From a virus, in the IMG/VR virus record IMGVR_UViG_3300025120_000025, positions 1 through 64,000 of that record: a stretch of DNA of 64,000 nt; one strand, 5' to 3'. The translations under genes were made by a program, and so were the position numbers. A model generated the notes under the pieces. That model worked only from the letters and a program-made list of their open reading frames with translations, made no database searches and was not told where the DNA came from. Below are positions 1 to 10,100 of this stretch, in pieces. The stretch's first letter is position 1, and the number at the start of each line of letters is the position of its first letter.

Positions 1-96
1 AAAAAGGGAACTTCTATTGGTAGACACCCTATAACATCTACAATGAATAAAAGTAAACGTAGAAGTTTTAAAAAATATATAGGACAAGGTAGATAG
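1..96 (+). CDS. C-terminal end of an unidentified upstream gene (partial)
   Basis: Frame 1 is open from the first base to a TAG stop at 94-96, directly against the next ATG at 97. The 31 visible residues are strongly basic, with a KSKRRSFKKY stretch and a terminal GQGR. In T4-like genomes this place is usually held by a baseplate or head-completion gene (53, 5 or 4), but too little is visible to choose. The tight stop/start spacing and the shared direction support a real gene end rather than a chance open frame. Confidence 0.55.
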   Translation, partial: KKGTSIGRHPITSTMNKSKRRSFKKYIGQGR

Positions 97-393
97 ATGC
101 CAGAGGTAACTAGAGTTGGATTAGACAAACACGTTGGTCATGCAAGTCCAACTCCAAATCCATTTCATCAAACTGCATACTCAGATGGTTCGCCTAATGT
201 GTTTACGAATAGTGCGAAGACTACAAGAAAAGGTGATAAGACTAGTTGCGGTGATCCGGCAACCGGTTGTAGTTCTACAGTGTTTGTGAATAATAAAGGT
301 GTGCATAGAAAAGGTGATGCAACTGGTGGTCATGGATCGTGGGTTGCTAATAAGAGTGCTTCAGGTTCATCTAATGTATTCGCTGGCGGATAA
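97..393 (+). CDS. gp5.4: PAAR-repeat tail spike tip protein (gp5.4-like)
   Basis: A 98-residue protein, almost the length of T4 gp5.4 (97). It has the glycine, histidine and proline pattern of PAAR proteins, with HVGHASPTPNPFH near the N-terminus and GVHRKGDATGGHG about 50 residues later. PAAR proteins cap the central baseplate spike as a sharp metal-stabilised cone that first touches the cell membrane. It lies directly upstream of the gp25 and gp6 wedge genes, as expected for a baseplate gene. Function is inferred from family pattern and context. Confidence 0.85.
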   Translation: MPEVTRVGLDKHVGHASPTPNPFHQTAYSDGSPNVFTNSAKTTRKGDKTSCGDPATGCSSTVFVNNKGVHRKGDATGGHGSWVANKSASGSSNVFAGG

Positions 394-397
394 GAGG

Positions 398-405
398 TAT
401 AAATA
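398..405 (+). promoter_or_regulatory. Late promoter (TATAAATA) before gp25
   Basis: Exact T4 late-promoter core TATAAATA, followed by CTAG, close to the extended T4 form TATAAATACTATT. It sits between the AAGAGG ribosome site (392-397) and the gp25 ATG at 411, so RNA starting here would begin at about the start codon. The 16 bases 396-411 recur exactly before gene 13 (23631-23646). Confidence 0.6.
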
Positions 406-410
406 CTAGT

Positions 411-815
411 ATGGCAACGACTGTAACAAGAAAAACTGCTGATTTTAGCGACTTAGACTTCAACTTTACTAGATTGAGTAGTACTAGTGATGTGGCGAAG
501 AAGACTGACGTAGAAGCAGTAAAGCAGTCAATGAAAGCACTAATACAAACAAATTATTTCGATAGACCTTTTCATCCAGAATTAGGTTGCTCTGTTGCAG
601 GATTATTATTTGAAAATAACACTCCGATGACACAAAGAAGTATTAGAAAGTCAGTCGAAGAAGTTATACAAAATCACGAACCTAGAGCAGAAATTACGCA
701 AGTCGATGTAACAGATGGTTCAGATAACAATGAATATAGAGTGAGAATTTATTTTTATGTAGTTAATCATACACAGCAAGAGGTATTCGAAACCTACTTG
801 ACAAGGACACGCTAA
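411..815 (+). CDS. gp25: Baseplate wedge subunit gp25
   Basis: 134 residues (T4 gp25 is 132). The GPW/gp25 family signature is clear: YFDRPFHPELGC at about residues 49-60 followed by VAGLLFEN. gp25 joins gp6 and gp53 in the core of each baseplate wedge and triggers sheath assembly; the same fold is used in contractile injection systems. The ATG at 411 has AAGAGG about 13 bases upstream. The stop overlaps the gp6 start (TAATG), so the two genes are probably translationally coupled. Confidence 0.93.
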   Translation: MATTVTRKTADFSDLDFNFTRLSSTSDVAKKTDVEAVKQSMKALIQTNYFDRPFHPELGCSVAGLLFENNTPMTQRSIRKSVEEVIQNHEPRAEITQVDVTDGSDNNEYRVRIYFYVVNHTQQEVFETYLTRTR

Positions 816-2782
816 TGGCACAGACAACTAAAAGACTACGAGTTACAGAACTCGACTTTGATGAAATTAAAACAAATTTGAAAACTCATATGCAATCGCA
901 AGATGCTTTCAGAGATTATAACTTTGAAGGTTCTGCGATGAATACATTGCTAGACGTATTATCTTACAATACACACTATAATGCAATATATGGTAATATG
1001 GTAGCAAACGAGATGTTTCTTGATAGTGCCGTTAAGAGAGATAGTGTCGTTTCACTTGCCAAACATTTAGGATATACACCTCGCTCTTCAGTTTCATCTA
1101 CTGCTAGATTGAACGTAACAGTCAATTCACCTAGTGGTAGTCCTGCTACTTTGACTATGCCTAAGGGTACAGTCTTTAGAGCAAGAGTATCTGGAACTAA
1201 CTATCAATTTGTAAACTTATCAGCAACTACTATTACACCTACTGAAGGAGTTTATCAATTCACTAACTTAGATGTTAAAGAAGGAACACTTCTAAACTTA
1301 CAATATACTAAAGATAGTAATACTACATCTCAAAGATTTTTACTAGACGAACCAAATATTGATATCACTACATTAAAAGTAACAATTCAAACTAGCGTAA
1401 CTGATATAACACAAAACACATTTACTGAAGCAAGTAATATTTTAGATATTGGCGCACTAAGTAAAGTGTATTTCTTAGACGCAGTAGAGAGTGGTCACTA
1501 TGAAGTAACATTTGGTGATGATGTTCTAGGTCAAGCACTTGCAGATGGTAATATCGTAATCTTAGAGTATGTTGTATGTAATGAAGAGGATCCTAATGGT
1601 GCTTCAGATTTCACATTACAATCTGCAATTGGTGGTTCTACTAATGCTACAATAACTACAGTTATTAATGCACAGAATGGCGGTCCTAGAGAGACTTTAG
1701 AAAGTATTAAATTTAATGCTCCTAAGTATTACTCATCACAAAATCGTGCAGTTACCGCAGAAGACTTCAAAGTTATTCTACCTAAGTTATATAATAACGT
1801 AGATACTATGCAAGTGTGGGGCGGTGAAGATAATGATCCACCTGTTTATGGTAAAGTCTTTATGGCAATCAAACCTAAAACAGGAAAAACATTGACAACA
1901 TCTACAAAGAATGCTATTAAGTCAACTTATCTTGCAGGTAAAACAATGGTATCAATCACACCAGAAATTGTAGACGCTGGATATATCTGCATTCTACCTA
2001 CAATTAATGTATATTGGAATCCAAACATTACATCTGCATCTTCTACAGAGATAGCAACTAAAGTTCGTAATGTAGTTGAAACATATGCTCAGAACGACAT
2101 TAAGAATTTTGATAGTGTCTTCAGATATTCTCAGTTCGTGAATAGAATTGACCTTGCTGATCCTGGTATCGTTTCTAACGTCACAACGATTAGATGTGAG
2201 AGACACTTTGATGCCATTCTAAATCAAGAAAGTAAGTACACGTTAAATTTCTATAATCCATTATTCACTCAAGGTGCTGGTGCGCCTACTAACTTATCAT
2301 CAACTGGTTTCACTATCGCCGGCAGAACACAGACACTTTATCTAGATGATGATGGCGCTGGTAATATTCGTTCATATTATCTTGAAGAAGGTTCATCAAC
2401 AAAAGTTATTGTTAATGCAACGCAAGGTGCTATTGATTACGCCGCAGGAAAGATTATTATTGACCAACTAAATATCTCTAGTACAGTTGTTGATGGTGGT
2501 GAAGTTGAGATATTTGTAACACTTAACTCTAATGATATTGTGAGTGTTCGTGAAATTCTTCTTATGATTAATCCATTGACAGTTGTTGTAAATACAATCG
2601 TTGATAAAGTAGCAACTGGAGAATCCTCTGCAGGTGTTGAATATATTACTACATCAAGTAGTGAACTAAGTAAGACTGGAGGAACAGGTGCCGCAGGACA
2701 AACTTCTACTATATCAGTTGGTAGTGGTTCGTCTAGTTCATCAAGTTCTTCAGGAAGCGGTAGCAGTGGAAGCAGTTATTAA
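815..2782 (+). CDS. gp6: Baseplate wedge subunit gp6
   Basis: 655 residues, matching T4 gp6 (660). The N-terminal half (LDFDEIKTNLKTHMQSQDAF and DYNFEGSAMNTLLDVLSYNT) is the conserved gp6/J-like wedge signature of contractile tails. gp6 forms the inner ring that links the six wedges. The last 35 or so residues are an unusual Ser/Gly tract (a run of seven serines, then GSGSSGSSY) that looks disordered. It overlaps gp25 upstream and the next gene downstream by TAATG junctions, consistent with assembly of one complex from a coupled operon. Confidence 0.93.
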   Translation: MAQTTKRLRVTELDFDEIKTNLKTHMQSQDAFRDYNFEGSAMNTLLDVLSYNTHYNAIYGNMVANEMFLDSAVKRDSVVSLAKHLGYTPRSSVSSTARLNVTVNSPSGSPATLTMPKGTVFRARVSGTNYQFVNLSATTITPTEGVYQFTNLDVKEGTLLNLQYTKDSNTTSQRFLLDEPNIDITTLKVTIQTSVTDITQNTFTEASNILDIGALSKVYFLDAVESGHYEVTFGDDVLGQALADGNIVILEYVVCNEEDPNGASDFTLQSAIGGSTNATITTVINAQNGGPRETLESIKFNAPKYYSSQNRAVTAEDFKVILPKLYNNVDTMQVWGGEDNDPPVYGKVFMAIKPKTGKTLTTSTKNAIKSTYLAGKTMVSITPEIVDAGYICILPTINVYWNPNITSASSTEIATKVRNVVETYAQNDIKNFDSVFRYSQFVNRIDLADPGIVSNVTTIRCERHFDAILNQESKYTLNFYNPLFTQGAGAPTNLSSTGFTIAGRTQTLYLDDDGAGNIRSYYLEEGSSTKVIVNATQGAIDYAAGKIIIDQLNISSTVVDGGEVEIFVTLNSNDIVSVREILLMINPLTVVVNTIVDKVATGESSAGVEYITTSSSELSKTGGTGAAGQTSTISVGSGSSSSSSSSGSGSSGSSY

Positions 2783-5649
2783 TGGCATTCAACCTCGACA
2801 ACGACCTTATCAAAGGTAAGATATCTTCAGTTATATCTGAACAATTACCTGAGTTTGTTCAATCAGACCATCCTACGTTTATCACGTTTTTAGATGCGTA
2901 TTATGAGTGGTTGGAACAACATGGTAATGCAGTTGAGGTTACAAGAAACGCAAAAATATATAATGATATTGATTTAACTGTCGATGCATTTGTTGGTTAC
3001 TTCAAAAAGAATTATCTTGTAGATATTCCTGATACAGTAACAAACGATAAGAGAACACTTCTTAAAAATATTAAGAACTTTTATCAAGCAAAAGGTACTG
3101 ATAAGTCAGTCATTCTACTCTTTAGAATGTTGTTTAATGAAGAAGTCAGTATTTACTATCCAAAGAGAGATATGTTACGGGTTTCTGATGGGCAGTTCTC
3201 TACAGATATCATTCTTAATTTAAAAAACGTAACAGGACCTATTTCAGACATTGTAGGTGCTAGTGTTATTCAAGCAAATAACCCATCTCAAAGTACTATC
3301 AATCTTGCAAGTGGCGGAGTTGAAAACTTCTTAGGTCTTCAAGTTGGTGTAGATACAGTTTATCAGTTATCATTAACTCAGAATAGTGTGAACGGAACTT
3401 TTGTTGCTGGACAAGAAGTCACAATTTCTACAGTAAATGGAACTGTCACTGGAATTATTGATGAAATCATTACTGATGTCAATATAACAACCTCTGGTGC
3501 TTACTTCACTGCTGGAGATGCACTAGTCACAAAGAACGTCACACCATTTATTCTCAAAGAAGATGGTGATAATATTTTAACTGAAGATAGTAAAACTCTT
3601 ATAACCGAAGAGATAGGAACTGCGGCCGCCTTTGATATTACATCTGTTGGTAAAGGTAAAATCGACAAGTATCTCATAGAAACTAAAGGTAAAGGTTATG
3701 TAGTAGGAGACGCACTTACATATACAAACTTTGGTCAAGGTTCTAGTGCTTCATCTAAAGTTGCAAGAGTTGAAGGTAGATTGATACAAGAGAGTAGTGG
3801 AGATGGTGTATTATTAGAAAACGGTCATAGTATTCTTGCTGGAAACTTAGTTGAACTAGTCAAAGAAGATGGTGATAATCTCTTAATGGAAGATGGTGGT
3901 AAAGTTATTCCTGAAACTGCAGACTTCTCTGGTGAAGTACATGAAATACTTATAGTCAATGAAGGTAATAACTACGACCAGTTACCTACAGTTTCTATCA
4001 CATCTACAAATGGTACAGGTGCAACTATATTTGCTACCTCTTCAAATGTAGGAAGAATAACTGGAATAGCAAGAACCAATTTAGGTAGTGGGTATACTCA
4101 AGCACCTCTTGTTACTTCTGATACAAATATGATATTAGAAGATATAACTGGAACATTTGTTGCTGGCGAAGCACTTACTTCACAACCTTACAGACAATTA
4201 AAAGAAGATACTGGTGGTATTAAACTAGAAACAGGAGACTTTTTAATTAGCGAAAATGCAGTTGTAGAGAATGGTATTATTACTACTATTGATACAACAA
4301 GGTCTCTATATAAAGTAAAACCTGACACTGCACTAGATAAATTTGATATATCACCAAGAAGAGGAAGAGTTACAGGAGGCACATCTGGTGCTACTGCAAC
4401 TATATTTCAAAGTTCTCCTGCGACTATTACTCCAGTTGTTGGAACACTATCTACAAGTGAAGGTGTTCTTACAGGTGCAGATGGACGTATTTCAGAAAGT
4501 TCTAAGAGTATTCAAGATAGTAAATACTTTCAAGATTTTTCTTACGTTATTAAAGTTGGTAACTCAATTAATATATGGAGAGATGCAGTCAAGAGAATAT
4601 TGCATCCAGTAGGTCTTGCACTATTCGGTGAAGTTTCTGTTCAAACTTCTGTTCGTGCTTCAGTGTATGGGGGTTCTGATGTAAGACTAAATGCTAATGA
4701 TCCTAGATTTAAACAAATTTTACAACTTATCAATATTTCAAGACAAGTATTATCAGTACCTAAAGAACAAAAGATAGAATTAGAAATTTTTGTTGAAGCA
4801 GTAAAGACTACAATGTTCCCAACTAGAGTTATGAAAGAAAGTGATGGTGCTATACTTCTAGAAGATAGTAATGAAACTATGTCTAATAAAGGCGCACAAT
4901 TCTTACTTGGAGAAGATAGTATTAATGGAACAGAAAAAGGTAGTGGTCTATTACCTACTTTGATATTCCCTCGTAGTCCAACACCTATGACTAATATTGA
5001 TGCTACAATGCAATTACTAAAAGAAATTATTCTGTTAATAAAAAATGTTTCAGTGAAAGCAGATGTAGAACTACCTTCAATAGGTTCTTCTGCAACACCA
5101 GATGTTACGATTATTATTGCCGCTTTTGAAGAGTTCGTTCAAGAGTTGACTGTAAATACTTCAGTTAAGCATCAAATAGAAATATATAAACAACTATCAC
5201 AAGTTGCAGTAGCAATTCAAAGAGCAGTTGTTTTACTGTTGCCAACTATTACTTCTAGCGATAAAGCATTAGTACAGGCAAGTTCAAAACTTCATATAAT
5301 CTCTCAGTTGGGATTAGAAGATGCACATCTACACGAATCCTATGGTTCTGCTCGATTAGGAAGCACAGGATATTCATTAGACAGATTTAAATTTTTGTTC
5401 CCACCTTACTCGGCAGGAACGAGACAAATCGACCGTGGTGGTCGTATACATAGAGCAACGTACAACAGTGCGAAACTCACAGCGAACTATAGTGGAAGTA
5501 ATTCTGCAAATAATACATATTGGGATGGACCTGCAAATACAAACATATCGCACCTATCTGAATATTTAATCGCTGATGACTTGGTAAACTACCCAGGAAG
5601 AAAGACACCTTTAGTATTTGATAGTGAAATCTTTCTACGAAGTAGTTAA
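2782..5649 (+). CDS. gp7: Large baseplate wedge/structural protein, gp7-like by position
   Basis: A 955-residue protein in the gene 7 position between gp6 and gp8. The N-terminus (about residues 25-130) has FLDAYYEWLEQHGNAVEV and ILLFRMLFNEEVSIYYPKRD, conserved in large baseplate proteins of marine T4-like phages. The middle carries beta-rich insert modules: two GSGY-type repeats (VNEGNNYDQLPTVSI and LGSGYTQAPLVTS), a VTGGTSGATATI module, and several acidic motifs of the type LKEDGDNILTED. These modules also occur in other structural genes here. T4 gp7 is 1032 residues. Assignment to gp7 rests on position and size more than on recognised homology. Confidence 0.65.
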   Translation: MAFNLDNDLIKGKISSVISEQLPEFVQSDHPTFITFLDAYYEWLEQHGNAVEVTRNAKIYNDIDLTVDAFVGYFKKNYLVDIPDTVTNDKRTLLKNIKNFYQAKGTDKSVILLFRMLFNEEVSIYYPKRDMLRVSDGQFSTDIILNLKNVTGPISDIVGASVIQANNPSQSTINLASGGVENFLGLQVGVDTVYQLSLTQNSVNGTFVAGQEVTISTVNGTVTGIIDEIITDVNITTSGAYFTAGDALVTKNVTPFILKEDGDNILTEDSKTLITEEIGTAAAFDITSVGKGKIDKYLIETKGKGYVVGDALTYTNFGQGSSASSKVARVEGRLIQESSGDGVLLENGHSILAGNLVELVKEDGDNLLMEDGGKVIPETADFSGEVHEILIVNEGNNYDQLPTVSITSTNGTGATIFATSSNVGRITGIARTNLGSGYTQAPLVTSDTNMILEDITGTFVAGEALTSQPYRQLKEDTGGIKLETGDFLISENAVVENGIITTIDTTRSLYKVKPDTALDKFDISPRRGRVTGGTSGATATIFQSSPATITPVVGTLSTSEGVLTGADGRISESSKSIQDSKYFQDFSYVIKVGNSINIWRDAVKRILHPVGLALFGEVSVQTSVRASVYGGSDVRLNANDPRFKQILQLINISRQVLSVPKEQKIELEIFVEAVKTTMFPTRVMKESDGAILLEDSNETMSNKGAQFLLGEDSINGTEKGSGLLPTLIFPRSPTPMTNIDATMQLLKEIILLIKNVSVKADVELPSIGSSATPDVTIIIAAFEEFVQELTVNTSVKHQIEIYKQLSQVAVAIQRAVVLLLPTITSSDKALVQASSKLHIISQLGLEDAHLHESYGSARLGSTGYSLDRFKFLFPPYSAGTRQIDRGGRIHRATYNSAKLTANYSGSNSANNTYWDGPANTNISHLSEYLIADDLVNYPGRKTPLVFDSEIFLRSS

Positions 5650-5656
5650 AAAGTCT

Positions 5657-5664
5657 TATAAATA
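5657..5664 (+). promoter_or_regulatory. Late promoter (TATAAATA) before gp8
   Basis: Exact TATAAATA in the 50-base gap between the 955-residue gene and gp8. The ribosome site AGAGAGGA and the ATG at 5700 follow at a normal leader distance. Confidence 0.75.
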
Positions 5665-5667
5665 ATG

Positions 5668-5683
5668 TAATAAGTACTTATTA
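5668..5683. repeat. 16-base perfect palindrome in the gp8 leader
   Basis: TAATAAGTACTTATTA reads the same on both strands. It lies 3 bases after the late-promoter core and therefore near the expected start of the gp8 transcript. It could be a weak RNA hairpin or a protein site, or chance in AT-rich DNA. Confidence 0.4.
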
Positions 5684-5699
5684 ATTAAGAGAGGATAAA

Positions 5700-7058
5700 A
5701 TGGCCGCAATCATTACCAACAAGTTCCGTATTCACAATGCCGAGCAATACATCGAAGCATTCAGTGAAAGTGCTGGAACAAAAATATATCTTTTCATCGG
5801 TAGACCACAATCGTGGACCGATGATACCTCTCCTCCTACTCCTGCAGACAATAACGACACAGCGTTTAATGCGTATGACGATATGGTAGCAATGAAGCGT
5901 GTGGCATCTACAGATATCACACACGCAGTAGTAAGAAGAGATTGGGTTTCAGGAACTACATATGACGAATACGCACATGACTATTCATCAACAAATACTG
6001 CAAACTCAGGAGCAACTAGTTTATTCGCCGCAACATTTTATGTGTTGACTGACGATTATAACGTATACAAAGTAATCCACAATGATGGAAATACTGCTAG
6101 TACAGTTAAACCGACTGGCACTTCAACTGGTTATATCACGACTGCAGACGGATACATTTGGAAATATATGTATACTGTATCTGCCGCTGATGCACTGAAG
6201 TTCTTGTCAACTGACTTTATGCCTATCAGATACATTGCTTCTGATCCAGGCGCTGGACAACCGTACAAAGCACAGTTCGATACTGCCGCTGCCGCTGTTG
6301 CTGGTCAAATCAAGCAGATTAAAATTACTAACGCTGGTTCTGGATACAGTTCTGCACCAACAATCACTATTACTGGTGATGGTGCTAGTGCAACTGCAAC
6401 AGCAACAGTCTCAGGTGGTAACATTACTGCAATCACTATTACTAATACTGGTTCTAATTATACTCAAGCGAGTATCACTGTATCAGGTGGTGGAGGTTCT
6501 TCTGGAGCAGTGAAAGCAATTATCTCGCCTCCAGGTGGTCACTCAAGTTCTGCAGTAGATGAACTAGGTGGTTTCTATGTTATGAATAATGTAAGACTAG
6601 AATATGCTGATGGTTCTGGAGACTTCCCTGTTTCTAACGACTATCGTAGAATTGGTCTTGTTCGTGATCCACTTAATCATGGAACTACAGTAGTATCAAC
6701 TGCAACAACTTTGTCTGCAACGAAATCACTAACACTTCAATCTGGTGGTCTATCTGGAACATTTGCAACTGACGAAACACTCACAGGTGGTTCTTCTAGT
6801 GCTTCTGCAAAAGTAATTGACTGGAATGCATCAACAAGAGTGCTAAGATATTATCAAGATATCAATACTGGATTTGTGGCATTCACAGGTTCTGAAACCG
6901 TGAGTGGTGGTACATCATCTGCATCTGGAACTATTTCAGCATTGAATAATCCAGAAGTCGCAGTAGACAGTGGTGATATTATGTACATAGAACATCGTAG
7001 ACCTATTAATCGTGCTTCGGATCAGATTGAAGACATTAAATTGGTTATTGAATTCTAG
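5700..7058 (+). CDS. gp8: Baseplate wedge subunit gp8 with inserted repeat modules
   Basis: 452 residues against 334 in T4. The N-terminus has the gp8 pattern (ITNKFRIHNAEQYIEAF, FIGRPQSW, VVRRDW, GYIWKYMYTV), and the C-terminus DIMYIEHRRPI...ASDQIEDIKLVIEF matches the conserved gp8 end. The extra length comes from inserts: a GSGYSSAPTITITGDGASA-type repeat pair at about residues 207-275 and a GGSSSASAKV module at about 350-415. gp8 is a dimeric wedge protein between gp6/gp7 and gp10. The ATG at 5700 follows AGAGAGGA. Confidence 0.9.
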   Translation: MAAIITNKFRIHNAEQYIEAFSESAGTKIYLFIGRPQSWTDDTSPPTPADNNDTAFNAYDDMVAMKRVASTDITHAVVRRDWVSGTTYDEYAHDYSSTNTANSGATSLFAATFYVLTDDYNVYKVIHNDGNTASTVKPTGTSTGYITTADGYIWKYMYTVSAADALKFLSTDFMPIRYIASDPGAGQPYKAQFDTAAAAVAGQIKQIKITNAGSGYSSAPTITITGDGASATATATVSGGNITAITITNTGSNYTQASITVSGGGGSSGAVKAIISPPGGHSSSAVDELGGFYVMNNVRLEYADGSGDFPVSNDYRRIGLVRDPLNHGTTVVSTATTLSATKSLTLQSGGLSGTFATDETLTGGSSSASAKVIDWNASTRVLRYYQDINTGFVAFTGSETVSGGTSSASGTISALNNPEVAVDSGDIMYIEHRRPINRASDQIEDIKLVIEF

Positions 7059-7061
7059 ACT

Positions 7062-7091
7062 AAATACTATTAACAAATATAGTATTTTTTT
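7062..7091 (+). terminator. AT-rich hairpin with T-run after gp8
   Basis: A 9-bp stem AAATACTAT / ATAGTATTT (7062-7070 with 7079-7087), an 8-base loop and a run of Ts to 7091. The stem is AT-rich and so probably a weak or partial intrinsic terminator between gp8 and the next large gene. Confidence 0.5.
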
Positions 7092-7115
7092 AGAGAAGAT
7101 ATCGGAGCAATATAA

Positions 7116-10100
7116 ATGGCAGTTATAGACTTTAATGTAGACCCCTACTATGATGATTTTGAGGGAACTACTGGTGCAAAATCAAAGGACTTTCATCGTG
7201 TTCTCTTTCGACCTGGATTTCCAGTTCAGGCGAGAGAGTTAACTCAATTACAATCAATCTTACAAAATCAGATTGAAAAGCATGGGCGACACGTTTTCAA
7301 AGAAGGTTCTATGGTTATTCCAGGAGACCTTGCATATGATATGCAATACGACTTTATTAAAGTTCAGTCAACATTTAATGCACAAAACGTAGAAAGTTAC
7401 AGAGCAGACTTTGTAAATAAGATTGTTACAGGTTCTGAAAGTGGTGTTAAAGCGAGAGTTATTGGAACACTTGCGGCCACCTCGACTACTCCATTAACAC
7501 TATATGTAAAATATGAAGATAGTGGCACATCTAATGAGGCCATTGCTTTTTTAATAGGTGAAAATGTAACATCTCTGAATGCTGACAATACAACTGCTAA
7601 AAACGCTCTATTATCTACAAATCAAACTACAGAATTGACGGCATCTTTATTTACTACTGGTACCGTCAATTCTTCTAACAACCTCAGCGCCGCCGGTGCT
7701 TTACTAAACAAATTCGATAGGTCTGCCGTACTTGCCGCAGGCACAAGCGATACTGTGGGTAGAGGTTCTGCAATTCAAATTCAAGCAGGTGTTTATTTTA
7801 TTAATGGGTTCTTTGTACAAAATGACGCACAAAGTATACTACTTGATAATTATTCACCTTATCCTTCTTATCGTATCGGGTTTCAAGTTACTCAATCAAC
7901 TACAACACCTGAAGAAGATGCGACATTAAAAGATAATGCTCAAGGTTCATCTAACTATGCCGCTCCAGGCGCACACAGATATAAGATTACATTAACACTA
8001 GTTAAGAAAGAATTGACTGCAAGTGATGATGTAAACTTTGTCGAACTAACAAGAGTAGAAGACGGTCAGATTTCTAAGATGACCGACAAAGCAACTTATA
8101 ACTTTTTACAAGAAGAGTTTGCTAGAAGAACTTACGATGAAAGTGGCGACTATGAAGTAAAACCATTTAGATTAGATGTTCGTGAACACTTAGCATCTGG
8201 TTCAAATAGAGGCGTTTGGTCTTCTGCCGAAACAGGCGATGCGGCAAAACTTGCTCTAGGTGTAGAACCTGGTAAAGCATACGTTCAAGGTTATGAAGTT
8301 GAATCCCAAATAACAAAATTTATCAATACCCCTAAACCACGAACATTCAATAGTGTAGTTGATACTCCAATTCAAACAGATGTTGGTAACTTTGTTCTTG
8401 TAAAAAATCTTAAAGGTCTTCCTGATATTAATGATTTTCCAGAAGTTTTTATTTACGACAACTTCATTGCTGGTAATGGAGGTGGAGGTGCCGCCGCACC
8501 AATCGGTACTTGTAACATTCGTGGTATTCAATTACATGATGGTGACTTTACTGGAACTATCTCAGATGTAAAATATAAATTAGGCATCTTTGATATTCAA
8601 ATGAATGATGGTAAAGATTTTGCTAGAGATGCAAGAGCATTCGGAGATAATACTGATCCGGATAATGCGACATTCTCTTGTAATATCAATCCAAAACTTA
8701 TTACGCTTTCTGGTACTGTAACAACTACCGCAGACCCTACTGTAGTTGGCGTAGGTACTCTATTCTTATCTCAACTTAGAGCAGGCGATAGACTGTTCGT
8801 AAATGATGTTGATGTTGGTGAAGTCGCCGCAACAGGTACCTTTAACAATCTTAGTATTGAATTAGGAGGAAATGCTCTTTCTAATATTGCTGGCGGTACG
8901 GTAAAACGTATGTCTGCAGAACTTCTAAGACCTCATCAGAAAATTCTAGTGTTTCCAACTGGATACTTTAGAACAAGAAAAATTCGTGGTAGTGATGCAC
9001 AGAATCCAGATAATGTATTATCTTCAACTTATACAGTAAGAAGACAACTTACAACTCAAAATATTACTGCTGGACAATTAACTTTCACAGTTCCATCTAA
9101 CGAAAGTTTTGCATCTGTATCTAACTTACAAAACTTTGTATTAATAGCGAGTTCTGCAGGTACAGGTACTCTTGCTACTGCTAACGTAGGCGCAGTCATA
9201 CCACTTGTCGCCTCAGACTTAGCATTAACAAACTCTAATAGAACACTTACAATCAGTAATGTCAATAGTAAGACACTACCTAGTGGTGCTAGTCCTGTTA
9301 ATGGTGTTACTTGTACTCTAGTTGCTTCTGTTACAATCACAGGTGCCGCTGGAGCAGAGAAACAAAAAGCACTACAGTCTAACCAAACAGTACAGATAAC
9401 AACTCAAGGCGCCGTACAAAAAACAGAAATAACTCTCGGTAAAGCAGATGGTTACGCATTGAAGTCTGTTAAAATGGCGGCAGACTTTAGTACAAATGCA
9501 ACTGCAACTTCTCAAGATATTACAGATAGATACGAATTTGATAATGGTCAAAGAGATGCATTTTACGACTTAGCAAGAATTAGTCTGAAACCTGGTCGTC
9601 CAGCACCAACTGGTCGTATTCTAGTAACATTCGATTACTTCACTCATGCTGGTGGTGATTATTTCTCAGTAGACAGTTACGATGGTATTGTTTCTTATGA
9701 AAGTATTCCATCATATACTTCACCTGATGGCGATGGTGATACTTACGATTTGAGAGATTGTCTAGACTTTAGACCAAGAATTGATGACGCTGGTGTAAAC
9801 TTTACATCTTCAGGCGCATCTGCAACTGAACTACCTATGGTAGGTACAAACTTCAATGCAGACTTCTCATACTTCTTAGGACGTATTGATAAGATTGCAA
9901 TGAACTTTGATGGAAGTCTTATAAGAATTCCTGGTGTTCCTGATATTAATCCTAAACCACCACTCGACCTTGGTAAAGCAATGACACTTTTTGAAGTGAC
10001 AATGAAACCTTATGTTGTCAATACTTCAGAAGTCTTATCTAAAAAAATTAAAAACAGACGCTATACAATGCGTGACATTGGTCGTCTTGAAACAAGAATT

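Noticed and set aside
4343-4612. Second + strand frame of 89 residues inside the gp7-like gene
   Set aside because: Leu/Gln-rich shadow of the real frame, without a ribosome site.
7060-7072. CTAAATACTATT after gp8 as a late promoter
   Set aside because: The core lacks the first TA of TATAAATA and the bases form the stem of a terminator-like hairpin.
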